Shown here: in pieces, positions 33,190 through 40,955 of the stretch
Layout of the letters: each line of letters opens with the position of its first letter
How positions within the stretch are numbered: the first letter of the stretch is position 1
NCBI GenBank assembly: GCA_963776195.1
Contig: CAVZMO010000024.1
Location: 1 to 64,000 of the forward strand
Length of the DNA stretch: 64,000 bases
DNA from: CAVZMO01 sp963776195
GTDB lineage: Bacteria > Nitrospirota > Thermodesulfovibrionia > Thermodesulfovibrionales > SM23-35
Direction: 5' to 3'
Notes under the pieces: generated by a model
Seen by the model: only the letters and a program-made list of their open reading frames with translations
The model's database searches: none
What the model was told of the DNA's origin: nothing
Made by a program: the position numbers and the translations under genes

Positions 33190-33416
33190 TATTTTTCCGC
33201 AAAAGCAAGCAGTGCTACGCTCCTTGCACGCTTTATCGATTCGGACAACTCCCTTTGATGTTTTGCGCAGGTTCCGGTCATCCTCCTGGGAAGTATTTTC
33301 CCTCTCTCGGTAAGATAGCTCTTGAGGATTTTGATGTTCTTGTAATCTATATACTCGACCTTTTCAGAACAGAATCTGCAAAATTTTCTTCTCTGGAATT
33401 TTCTCTGTGGTTGCAA
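33189..33416 (-). CDS. rpsR: Ribosomal protein S18
   Basis: A 75-residue S18 with RKFCRFC...EYIDYKN, LKSYLTERGKILPRRMTGTCAKHQRELSESIKRARSVALL. The C..C...C..H residues make it the zinc-binding (C+) form. TTG start at 33416 is supported by AGGAGC six bases upstream. Follows ssb in the usual rpsF-ssb-rpsR order. Confidence 0.96.
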   Translation of the reverse strand: MQPQRKFQRRKFCRFCSEKVEYIDYKNIKILKSYLTERGKILPRRMTGTCAKHQRELSESIKRARSVALLAFAEK

Positions 33417-33449
33417 CTTAGCTCCTTTCTCTGCACATTTATTGTTGAA

Positions 33450-33848
33450 TTAAAACGGTTCTAAATCAGTAGTCTCTTCGGGCGCAATCATTTCCCCTTC
33501 TCCGCTTGGGGCGGAATCCTGCGTGCCGCCCCTCCTCGAAAGAAACCTTACGGATTGCGCAATAACCTCAAATTTACTCTTTTGCTGACCGTTGGCTTCC
33601 CATCTTCTTTCCTGGAGCCTGCCCTCTACAAGTACGGAACTTCCTTTATTGAGGTATTTACTGCATGACTCTGCCTGCTTCCCGAAAACAACATTATCTA
33701 TAAATAACGTCTCCTGCTTCACCTCGTCTGACTGCTTATATTTGGAGTTTACCGCAATCCTGAAAGAGGCCACCGGTGTCCCCTGAGGCGTATATCGTAA
33801 CTCGGGATCTTTCGTAAGGTTCCCGATAAGGATTATCTTGTTATACAC
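33450..33848 (-). CDS. ssb: Single-stranded DNA-binding protein
   Basis: A 132-residue SSB: MYNKIILIGNLTKDPELRYTPQGTPVASFRIAVN, WRWEANG-like strand ERRWEANGQQKSKFEVIAQSVRFL, then a linker and acidic tip EETTDLEPF for partner binding. GTG start at 33848 overlaps the rpsF stop by one base. Protects single-stranded DNA in replication and repair. Confidence 0.95.
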   Translation of the reverse strand: MYNKIILIGNLTKDPELRYTPQGTPVASFRIAVNSKYKQSDEVKQETLFIDNVVFGKQAESCSKYLNKGSSVLVEGRLQERRWEANGQQKSKFEVIAQSVRFLSRRGGTQDSAPSGEGEMIAPEETTDLEPF

Positions 33849-34204
33849 TAAGCTTCGCCTTTTTGCTCCGCCGCAGACTCAGTAACGGTCTCGGCCTTTT
33901 CAAGATTCTGAACCTGTTTGACGCCGAGTTTTATGACCATATATTTTATGATCGTATCAAAGACCTTGCAGAATTCCTCAAGTTTTTTGATAGTTGCGGA
34001 CGGCGCCTTATAGAACAAAAGGACGTATAGCCCTTTTTTTTGTTTTTTGATCTCATAGGAGAGTTTTCTCCTGCCCCAGACGTCGACTTTAAGCACTTCG
34101 CCTCCCTGGCCTGTAATCAGTTCTCTGATCTTATTTATGGCCGCATCGGCCTCCTCATCGGATATGGCCGCATTGAGGATAACCATATTTTCATATATAT
34201 TCAT
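33848..34204 (-). CDS. rpsF: Ribosomal protein S6
   Basis: A 118-residue S6: MNIYENMVILNAAISDEEADAAINKIRELI, VDVWGRRKLSYEIKKQKKGLYVLLFYKA, then FDTIIKYMVIKLG. It binds S18 on the small subunit. First gene of the rpsF-ssb-rpsR-DUF507-DUF507-GGDEF series. Confidence 0.95.
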   Translation of the reverse strand: MNIYENMVILNAAISDEEADAAINKIRELITGQGGEVLKVDVWGRRKLSYEIKKQKKGLYVLLFYKAPSATIKKLEEFCKVFDTIIKYMVIKLGVKQVQNLEKAETVTESAAEQKGEA

Positions 34205-34344
34205 TCAAAATATCTCCTTATATAAGATTTGGGTCCCTTTAAACGATCTAAATTTTATACCATAGCAAACAGAATAAAATCAACCTGTCTGCCGTGCACA
34301 AAAGAATTATCACTTTCTTTGACCCTGTTTTATAATATCTCCAA

Positions 34345-35337
34345 ATGTCGCTGCTTGCATCCATAGATGTCGGATCCAATACGTTGAGGCTCCTGATCGG
34401 CAGGGTTGAGGGCAACAGACTCACCGCTGTATTCTCTGACAGGAAGATAACGCGGTTGGGCAATAGGGTCGATCAGACCGGAAAACTGCAGGATGAAAAC
34501 ATCGAAGCCTCAATATCGGCTCTGAAAGAATTCTCATCCGTTATTGAAAAATATGGGGTCCGGCAGTTCAAGGCAGTTGCCACCAGTGCCTTGCGTGAGG
34601 CAGCCAACTCGGATATTTTTATCAATAGAGTATTCTGCGCTACGGGCATATCCATTGAAGTCATCACGGGCGAAAAAGAAGCTGAACTGACTCTGAAAGG
34701 TGTCCTTCTGGCCTTCCCGGATGCAGGCCGAACATCGCCCCCCCTTCTCCCCCCCTTGCTACGGGGGGGAGCGGAGGGGTTGTTCATTCTCGATATCGGG
34801 GGAGGCAGCACGGAGTGGATTCTCTGTAGAGACGAGGACCACATTGCCATGGGCAGCATACCCATAGGAGTTATAAAACTCACCCAGCACTATTTGAAAA
34901 CCGACCCGATATCGAAACCCGATCTGAATAACTTAAATGGGAAAATCGTTTCGGTAATCGAAGACCTTAAGAAAAGAATAGGGCATCTTATAAATAGATA
35001 TACACGATTTATAGGGACGGCGGGTACTTTCACAACTATTGCAGCTATCGACCTCAGTCTCGTCTCCTATTCACGGGAAAAGATACACCTCCACGGAATA
35101 TCTTTCACTAAGTTGCAGAATATGGCGGAAAAGCTCCTGGCCCTTTCTTTAGAAGAAAGGAAAAAGACGAAGGGGCTTGAACCGGAGAGGGCAGACTTGA
35201 TAATACCGGGCATACAATTTACAATTAAGATCATGGAATCGCTTAAATTTGACGAATTGACGATAAGCGATTACGGACTTCTTGAGGGAGTGCTTTTAGA
35301 TATTGCAAAAAATATTTCGGAGACCGGCGAGTCTTAA
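34345..35337 (+). CDS. Ppx/GppA phosphatase (exopolyphosphatase family)
   Basis: A 330-residue single-domain Ppx/GppA enzyme, which cuts polyphosphate or pppGpp. Actin-like ATP fold: ASIDVGSNTLRLLI (res 5-18), FKAVATSALREAAN, ILDIGGGSTEWIL (res ~148-160), GSIPIGVIKL, FIGTAGTFTTIAAI. Between residues ~128 and 145 a GRTSPPLLPPLLRGGAEG segment, not typical of the family, is encoded by a C-run/G-run palindrome (34733-34780). The stop overlaps the start of korB. Confidence 0.9.
   Translation: MSLLASIDVGSNTLRLLIGRVEGNRLTAVFSDRKITRLGNRVDQTGKLQDENIEASISALKEFSSVIEKYGVRQFKAVATSALREAANSDIFINRVFCATGISIEVITGEKEAELTLKGVLLAFPDAGRTSPPLLPPLLRGGAEGLFILDIGGGSTEWILCRDEDHIAMGSIPIGVIKLTQHYLKTDPISKPDLNNLNGKIVSVIEDLKKRIGHLINRYTRFIGTAGTFTTIAAIDLSLVSYSREKIHLHGISFTKLQNMAEKLLALSLEERKKTKGLEPERADLIIPGIQFTIKIMESLKFDELTISDYGLLEGVLLDIAKNISETGES
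34733..34781. repeat. REP-like palindrome inserted in frame in ppx/gppA
   Basis: A run of C residues (34737-34744), CTTCTCCCCCC, TTGCTA, then CGGGGGGG and GCGGAGGGG form a hairpin unlike the surrounding coding sequence. It adds about 16-18 residues without breaking the frame. Confidence 0.6.
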
Positions 35338-36052
35338 ACAGGAGCCGTTCAGACACTGCCCGGGCTGCGGACACAGCCTCATCCACAGGCTGATCGCAGA
35401 GTGTATAGACACTTTGGATATCAGGGGAAAAGTGATCGGAATCGCTCCTGTCGGGTGCGCCGTATTTGCATATGACTACTTCAATTTTGACATGATCGAG
35501 GTCGCGCACGGCAGGCCTCCGGCTGCAGCAACCGGGCTGAAACGCACTATGCACGACAAAGTAATCTTCTCTTACCAGGGTGATGGAGATCTTGCTGCAA
35601 TCGGCACGGGCGAGATTATCCACGCTGCCAATAGGGGAGAAAATATTTCCGTGTTCTTTGTCAATAATGCGACATATGGGATGACCGGGGGCCAGATGGC
35701 GCCAACAACACTTCCCGGACAGAAGACGACGACAACGCCTTCCGGAAGAAGCGTAATAAAAGAGGGTTATCCCCTGCGCGTCTCGGAACTCCTTGCCACA
35801 ATCGAGGGCGCTGCTTATATCGCCAGGACATCTTTGGACTCGCATAAGAATTTAATAAAAACAAAAAAGGCCATAGAAAAGTCTTTCAGGTACCAGATGG
35901 AAGACAAGGGGTTCAGCCTCGTCGAGATACTCTCTCCGTGCCCCGTGGACTGGAAACTCACACCAAGAGATGCCATGGCGTGGATCCGGGAAGCGATGAT
36001 GCCTGTCTATCCTCTCGGGACTTTTAAAGACAAATTTGATGAGATCAAATAA
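35303..36052 (+). CDS. korB: 2-oxoacid:ferredoxin oxidoreductase, beta (TPP) subunit
   Basis: A 249-residue thiamine-diphosphate subunit. HCPGCGHSL near the N-terminus, GCAVFAYDYF, AHGRPPAAATGLKR, the TPP motif GDGDLAAIGTGEIIHAANRG...FVNNATYGMTGGQMAPTT. The pattern fits KorB/VorB (2-oxoglutarate or branched 2-oxoacid) better than pyruvate enzymes. TTG start at 35303 overlaps ppx by 35 bp. With the gamma subunit it decarboxylates 2-oxoacids to acyl-CoA and reduced ferredoxin, or runs in reverse for CO2 fixation. The alpha subunit is not adjacent. Confidence 0.88.
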   Translation: MQKIFRRPASLKQEPFRHCPGCGHSLIHRLIAECIDTLDIRGKVIGIAPVGCAVFAYDYFNFDMIEVAHGRPPAAATGLKRTMHDKVIFSYQGDGDLAAIGTGEIIHAANRGENISVFFVNNATYGMTGGQMAPTTLPGQKTTTTPSGRSVIKEGYPLRVSELLATIEGAAYIARTSLDSHKNLIKTKKAIEKSFRYQMEDKGFSLVEILSPCPVDWKLTPRDAMAWIREAMMPVYPLGTFKDKFDEIK

Positions 36053-36602
36053 CCCCGAAAACCGTGTCATAATCGGAGGGTTCGGTGGCCAGGGCATATT
36101 GTTTCTGGGGAAAATCCTTGCCTGCGCGGGAATGCTCGAAGGCAAGGAGGTAACCTGGTTCCCGTCCTATGGAGCGGAGGTGAGAGGAGGGACCGCCAAC
36201 TGTACCGTCATTATCTCGGATGAGTTGATAGGTTCTCCTTTGGTTACGAATCCCGACATACTGATTGTTATGAATAACGCTTCATTGAACAAATTTTTGC
36301 TGCGGCTCAAACAGGACGGCTTATTCTTATTTGATTCTTCCCTTATCAGGGAGCCTCATCTGAGAACCGATGTTGAAAATGTGGCGGTCCCTGCGACAGA
36401 GATTTCGAACGGAATCGGCAATACAAAATCTGCAAATATGGTGCTGCTCGGCGCCCTTATTGCGACAACCGGCATACTGAATGAGACATCGGCTTTTGAG
36501 GCGCTGAAGAGTTCGATGCCGGGCGGAAGAAAGAGGGGCATCAACGGCAATAAAGAAGCAATTTCCGAAGGAATAAAATACATTGAAGATAAGAAAAGCT
36601 AA
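36039..36602 (+). CDS. korC: 2-oxoacid:ferredoxin oxidoreductase, gamma subunit
   Basis: A 187-residue gamma subunit beginning MRSNNPENRVIIGGFGGQGILFLGKILACAG, then TWFPSYGAEVRGGTANCTVIISD, the family signature. Overlaps korB by 14 bp. The ATG at 36039 is preferred to the TTG one codon before. Its end overlaps the acetyltransferase start by 20 bp. Confidence 0.9.
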   Translation: MRSNNPENRVIIGGFGGQGILFLGKILACAGMLEGKEVTWFPSYGAEVRGGTANCTVIISDELIGSPLVTNPDILIVMNNASLNKFLLRLKQDGLFLFDSSLIREPHLRTDVENVAVPATEISNGIGNTKSANMVLLGALIATTGILNETSAFEALKSSMPGGRKRGINGNKEAISEGIKYIEDKKS

Positions 36603-37035
36603 GATATCCGATCTTAAACAGGTCCATGGTCTCATAAACGATTTTGCAAGGCGAGAGCAGATGATACCCAGGGCACTAAATGAGCTCTATGAGACCGTAC
36701 GAGACTTTGTCGTATGCGAGATCAACGGCAGCGTATACGGCGTGTGCGCACTGCACATCATGTGGGAAGACCTTGCCGAAATACGGTCACTCGCTGTGGA
36801 CAAGAAGTTTCAAAAGAAGGGCATAGGAAAGAACCTCGTTAAACAATGTCTCAAAGAGGCAAAGGGTCTCGGCATAAAGAGGATATTCGCCTTGACATAC
36901 CAGCCGGAATTCTTCAAAAAGCTCGGGTTTGGAGATATCGACAAATCAGGCCTCCCCCAAAAGATATGGGGAGACTGTCTCCGCTGTCATCGCTTTCCGG
37001 AGTGTGACGAAAACGCAGTCATTATCAATCTTTAA
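36583..37035 (+). CDS. argA: Short N-acetylglutamate synthase (GNAT)
   Basis: A 150-residue GNAT enzyme. EDLAEIRSLAVDKKFQKKGIGKNLVKQCLKEA contains the acetyl-CoA loop (Q/RxxGxG/A); FALTYQPEFFKKLGF, LPQKIWGDCLRCHRFPECDE is typical of the short-form NAGS of Desulfobacterota/Nitrospirota-type bacteria, which acetylates glutamate as the first step of arginine synthesis. Lacks the amino-acid-kinase domain of classical ArgA. It overlaps korC by 20 bp. Confidence 0.82.
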   Translation: MKIRKAKISDLKQVHGLINDFARREQMIPRALNELYETVRDFVVCEINGSVYGVCALHIMWEDLAEIRSLAVDKKFQKKGIGKNLVKQCLKEAKGLGIKRIFALTYQPEFFKKLGFGDIDKSGLPQKIWGDCLRCHRFPECDENAVIINL

Positions 37036-37044
37036 TTGTTTAAA

Positions 37045-37212
37045 TTAAATCGAGCCGATCTGCTCGAACAAATCTTTGGGAGCCCCGCAAACGGGACATA
37101 CCCAACTGTCAGGAATTTCTTCAAAAGCGGTCCCCGGTTCAACGCCGGAATCCGGATCTCCGATCTCCGGATCATAGATATACCCGCAAATGGTGCACCG
37201 GTACTTACTCAT
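37045..37212 (-). CDS. Rubredoxin
   Basis: A 55-residue iron protein starting at ATG 37212 (MSKYRCTICGYIYDPEIGD). The two CxxCG knuckles (CTICG and CPVCG) bind one Fe. It carries single electrons, often to superoxide reductase or oxygen reductases. A longer in-frame reading from 37350 is the shadow of hisI. Start overlaps the hisI stop by 8 bp. Confidence 0.94.
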   Translation of the reverse strand: MSKYRCTICGYIYDPEIGDPDSGVEPGTAFEEIPDSWVCPVCGAPKDLFEQIGSI

Positions 37213-37540
37213 TTTTCTTTTCTTTAACAATATTCCTGAAAAAACATGTCCTGTTTCCGGTGTGACAGGCAGCCGGCCCGTGCTGAACCACCTTAACAAG
37301 CAGGGTATCGGCATCACAATCATAGAGGATCTCCCTGACCTCCTGAACATGACCGGACGTTTCCCCTTTTTTCCAGTATTTCTGTCTTGAGCGCGACCAG
37401 AAATGCGTAAAACCGGTATCGAGTGTCATCTCAAGAGATTTACTGTTCATATACGCCAGCATCAGGACATCACGGTTTTCGGCATCCTGCACGATGGCCG
37501 GTATCAGCCCTTTTTCATCATATTTCAATTCTGGTGTCAT
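37205..37540 (-). CDS. hisI: Phosphoribosyl-AMP cyclohydrolase
   Basis: A 111-residue enzyme of histidine synthesis: VLMLAYMNSKSLEMTLDTGFTHFWSRSRQKYWKKGETSGH, then CDADTLLVKVVQHGPACHTGNRTCF with Zn/Mg ligands (Cys, Asp, Asp). Stand-alone HisI without the HisE domain. Confidence 0.95.
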   Translation of the reverse strand: MTPELKYDEKGLIPAIVQDAENRDVLMLAYMNSKSLEMTLDTGFTHFWSRSRQKYWKKGETSGHVQEVREILYDCDADTLLVKVVQHGPAACHTGNRTCFFRNIVKEKKNE

Positions 37541-37581
37541 TATCCCTCTCCATTTCTATTTACATTAAATAATACACTTCA

Positions 37582-37734
37582 AATAATGCGGATATTGTGA
37601 AAAAATTTATTTATCGATACCTTAGTGTACCTTTAATTGATGGTCTTCCGGACTATTTTATCAGACAGGAGAAATAAAGATAGTTCCAACAATTTATCGG
37701 ATTAAATAAATTTTTGAACAATGTTTGCATTATT
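37582..37734. repeat. MITE-like element, family 2, copy 1 (153 bp)
   Basis: Starts AATAATGCGGATATTGTG and ends with the complement (CAATGTTTGCATTATT). The interior TTTATTTATCGATACCTTAG and GTGTACCT is shared with the copy at 50888-51040, which is exactly the same length. Non-coding, between hisI and the adenosine-kinase gene. Confidence 0.82.
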
Positions 37735-37742
37735 CGGGTTTA

Positions 37743-38225
37743 TTATAATTTATACCCTATTTTTCTCAGAAATTCTTTTCTGTGCGCTTTGTCTTCAGGC
37801 ATCTCCACCCCTTTGGGAGAGAAACCATCCATAACGCCGAGCACACCGCCACCCAATGGAGTCCTTGCAACAACTACTTCGACAGGATTTGCCGATGCAC
37901 AGAAAATCCTGCATACCTCAGCGCAATTTTTTATCTGGGTGAGGACGTTAATCGGGAAGGCATTCTTAAGGAGGATACAAAAAACATGTCCTGCGCCGAT
38001 TTTCTCAAGGTTTTTCACGCAGGCATCAGTGAGATCGGCTTCGTTCCCTTCAGTCCTTATCAGACAGGGCACTGAAGCCTCTGTGAAAGCAATACCAAAT
38101 TTTGCCTGCGGGACTGTAGTCGCCATGATCTCATAGAGATCCTCTACTGTCTTTATAAAATGCGCCTGGCCGAGGATAAGATTACAGTCTTCGGGTGTAT
38201 CCATCTTTACTGTTTTCAACTCCAT
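37743..38225 (-). CDS. Adenosine-specific kinase (DUF355/PF04008)
   Basis: A 160-residue protein: MELKTVKMDTPEDCNLILGQAHFIKTVEDLYE, FGIAFTEASVPCLIRTEGN, HVFCILLKNAFPINVLTQIK, then EVVVARTPLGGGVLGVMDGFSPKGVE. This matches the small adenosine-specific kinase family first known from archaea. It phosphorylates adenosine to AMP, so a salvage role is likely. No ATP-binding P-loop is present, as in the family. Confidence 0.87.
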   Translation of the reverse strand: MELKTVKMDTPEDCNLILGQAHFIKTVEDLYEIMATTVPQAKFGIAFTEASVPCLIRTEGNEADLTDACVKNLEKIGAGHVFCILLKNAFPINVLTQIKNCAEVCRIFCASANPVEVVVARTPLGGGVLGVMDGFSPKGVEMPEDKAHRKEFLRKIGYKL

Positions 38226-38339
38226 ACTCTGCCCTCCCTTTGCGTATCAACATTCTTTGCTATGCTATAATGAAAATAAATTTTTCCGAAGAAGTCAAGC
38301 CTTAAATGCCCATTAAAAATTAAAAGTTTAAAATTAAAA

Positions 38340-38919
38340 GTGCAAAACAAAATATTTTTGAAACTTTTCACCCTCACCTTTTTACTTCCAGTCTGTCTTA
38401 CTGTTCTCATACGCATCCGCTCGTGGTGCGGAAATAATAGGGCCTGAAGTCAGGATTCAGGAAAATGAGCTTCACGTCACGACCGGACTTTCTCTTGATG
38501 AAAAAAGCTTACAGGAATTAAACAGCGGGATGACAAAGGAGTTCAGGTTTTATGCAGATCTCTTTAGGGTATGGAAAATGTGGCCTGACGAATTTGTCCT
38601 TGACAGATTCTTCATAAAAACCCTAAAATCCGATCCCGTAAAAAAAGAGTATCTGGCCACATCGAGTGACGGCAGCACCCTCATCCAGAAAAGATTCAAG
38701 TCGCTTGAATCTATGATCCAATGGGCACTGCGCATCAATGCCCTGAAACTCGCGAATATGAAAGACCTCGAACCGGGTGTCTACTTTGTTAGGGTGACCG
38801 TTGAATCCAAAATCAGAAAATTGCCTCCCGTCGTAGGATATTTCATGATTTTTCTCCCGGAGAATGAATTCAAGATCACAAAAGATTCATCCTTGTTCCC
38901 TGTTGGGAAAGTTAGATGA
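38340..38919 (+). CDS. DUF4390 exported protein (apparent frameshift in signal peptide)
   Basis: The mature part is clear: GAEIIGPEVRIQENELHV from ~38428, then GMTKEFRFYADLFRVWKMWPDEFVLD and VGYFMIFLPENEFK, the DUF4390 pattern seen directly before NtrY-like kinases. In its own frame the upstream region is closed at 38359 and offers no start codon. A neighbouring frame from GTG 38340 encodes a good signal peptide (QNKIFLKLFTLTFLLPV), and one missing or extra base near 38395-38405 would join them. It probably senses or regulates the kinase from the periplasm. Stop overlaps the kinase start. Confidence 0.7.
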
Positions 38920-40955
38920 AAAAACCCCGTTTCAACACCCTCCTGATAATTCTATCCCTTTTGATTATTGCCTCTTTCGTAGTAGAACTGCATTACACAA
39001 AACACGGCGCCGTCCCCCTGCTGACGAGACTCGTTCTCCTCTTGCTCTTAAACCTGACTCTTATTGCCTTATTTGTCCTGGTGTTCTTTGTGGCGAAAAG
39101 CCTTGTAAAACTTTACCTTGAAAGGAAACATAAGGTCCTTGGCTACAAATTCAAAACAAAACTGGTTATTATTCTTGTTGTCCTCACATTGATACCTTCC
39201 ATCTCCCTTTTTATCATATCCGGTGGTCTTATCACGAATTATATCGACAGATGGTTCTCGCCGCAGATAAAACAGCCCCTGGAGAGTTCGATCGAGATGG
39301 CGAAAGCAGTTTATGATATCGAAAGACAGAGGACCCTCAACTATGCGAAGACATTTCATGCGGATAGAGGGATTTCGGAACATTACCGCGTGAAACATCT
39401 TACTGAGATACCGAAAGATGCTACAGAAACAATAAAATCCGCATTCGAAGGCAAGGAAGGCACCGAGGTAATATCCCGAAAAAGAGGAGACATCGTTAGG
39501 GCGGTCGTACCGGAATTCAGGGGAGGCAGACAGCGCGGCGTGTTGGTGGTCGAATCCTCAATCCCCGTAAAAATTACGAGGAACGTGGAAAATATAAAAG
39601 ACGCCTATGAAAACTATCTCGCCCTCGAATCATGGAAGGTACTTATAAAAGCGAATTACCTTCTGATCCTCGGCTTTCTTACCTTAGTCGTTGCTTTCAT
39701 GGCGTTGTGGGTCGGTCTCAGGATATCGAGGGGCATAACGGATCCGATACAAAGCCTGGCTCAGGCAACAGAGAGCGTCGCCACAGGCAACCTTGATATA
39801 ACAGTTCCACAGGTGGATAGAGAGGACGAGATAGGACTTCTCATCGAATCGTTCAATCACATGGTAAGGGAATTGAAGGAAAAAGAAGAGTCGCTCCAAT
39901 CAGCATATTTCGAATCTGATACGCGAAGGCTCTTTATAGAAAACATTCTCGATAACATTAACTCCGGGGTTATCATGCTCGATACAACCGGGCATATACT
40001 CATGATAAACAAGCGCGCATGCTCAATAATCAGTATAAAACCGGAAAAGGTATTGAATCAGAATTACCGGGAGCTCATATCCATGATACATTCCGAGGAA
40101 CTCGAGAAACTTGTCAGCGGCATAGAAGGAAGGGAATTCAGACCTGTAAAAAAGGAGGTCAAGGCGGTCATAGGCGGCAGGAAGGTTATTCTTCTGATCT
40201 TTATAACAAGCCTTAGGGATTCTCAAAAATACATCGGCCTGCTCGTTGTCTTTGACGATCTCACCGATATCATGGAGGCCCAGAGAGCGCTCACATGGCA
40301 GGATGTTGCCAGGAAGATAGCCCATGAGATAAAAAATCCCCTGACCCCAATAAAACTTTCGACTGAGCGTATGATAAAGAAGTGGGAACATAAAGATACT
40401 GATTTTGATGAAGTATTCCATCGGTCTACAAGAACCATAGTAAAAGAAGTGGACAGCCTCAAGAGATTAGTCGACGAGTTTTCCAAATTCGGTAAGATGC
40501 CCGAGATACATAAGACACCGACGTCTATTCCCGTTATAATAGATGAAGTGGTTAATCTCTATAAGGATTATAAGGGGATAGATATACGGATATCCGTGCC
40601 GGAAAACCCTCCCCCGGTGGAACTCGACGGAGAACAATTCAAAAGGGTAATAATCAATATGTTCGACAACGCGATACAGGCAATGAAGGACAGCGGCATG
40701 ATCGATGTAAAAGTCACTTTCGATATCCCTTCCGATAGGGCATATATAGAAGTCGCCGACAATGGAACGGGGATCCGGGATGAAATTAAAGAGAAACTAT
40801 TTCTTCCTTACTTCTCCACAAAAAAAGACGGGACCGGCCTCGGTCTTGCAATCGCAAGCAGAATAATAAAGGAGCACGGAGGGTATATGAAGGTGCGAGA
40901 CAACGAACCAAAAGGCACTGTTTTTACGATCGTAGTCCCTATAAAGGAGAACTGA
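38916..40955 (+). CDS. NtrY-type membrane sensor histidine kinase
   Basis: A 679-residue kinase. Helices at ~8-25, ~30-60 and ~83-105; a periplasmic or extracytoplasmic loop to ~245; a further helix ~246-270; HAMP (RISRGITDPIQSLAQATESVATGNL), PAS (IENILDNINSGVIMLDTTGHILMINKRA), HisKA (QDVARKIAHEIKNPLTPIKLS), and ATPase (INMFDNAIQAMK; ADNGTGIRDEI; GTGLGLAIAS). ATG 38916 overlaps the DUF4390 stop; its own stop abuts the response regulator. Likely controls nitrogen or redox genes through NtrX. Confidence 0.92.
   Translation: MKKPRFNTLLIILSLLIIASFVVELHYTKHGAVPLLTRLVLLLLLNLTLIALFVLVFFVAKSLVKLYLERKHKVLGYKFKTKLVIILVVLTLIPSISLFIISGGLITNYIDRWFSPQIKQPLESSIEMAKAVYDIERQRTLNYAKTFHADRGISEHYRVKHLTEIPKDATETIKSAFEGKEGTEVISRKRGDIVRAVVPEFRGGRQRGVLVVESSIPVKITRNVENIKDAYENYLALESWKVLIKANYLLILGFLTLVVAFMALWVGLRISRGITDPIQSLAQATESVATGNLDITVPQVDREDEIGLLIESFNHMVRELKEKEESLQSAYFESDTRRLFIENILDNINSGVIMLDTTGHILMINKRACSIISIKPEKVLNQNYRELISMIHSEELEKLVSGIEGREFRPVKKEVKAVIGGRKVILLIFITSLRDSQKYIGLLVVFDDLTDIMEAQRALTWQDVARKIAHEIKNPLTPIKLSTERMIKKWEHKDTDFDEVFHRSTRTIVKEVDSLKRLVDEFSKFGKMPEIHKTPTSIPVIIDEVVNLYKDYKGIDIRISVPENPPPVELDGEQFKRVIINMFDNAIQAMKDSGMIDVKVTFDIPSDRAYIEVADNGTGIRDEIKEKLFLPYFSTKKDGTGLGLAIASRIIKEHGGYMKVRDNEPKGTVFTIVVPIKEN

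Noticed and set aside
37045..37350. A 101-residue version of rubredoxin
   Set aside because: The extra N-terminal 46 residues are hisI read in another frame; the real protein starts at 37212.
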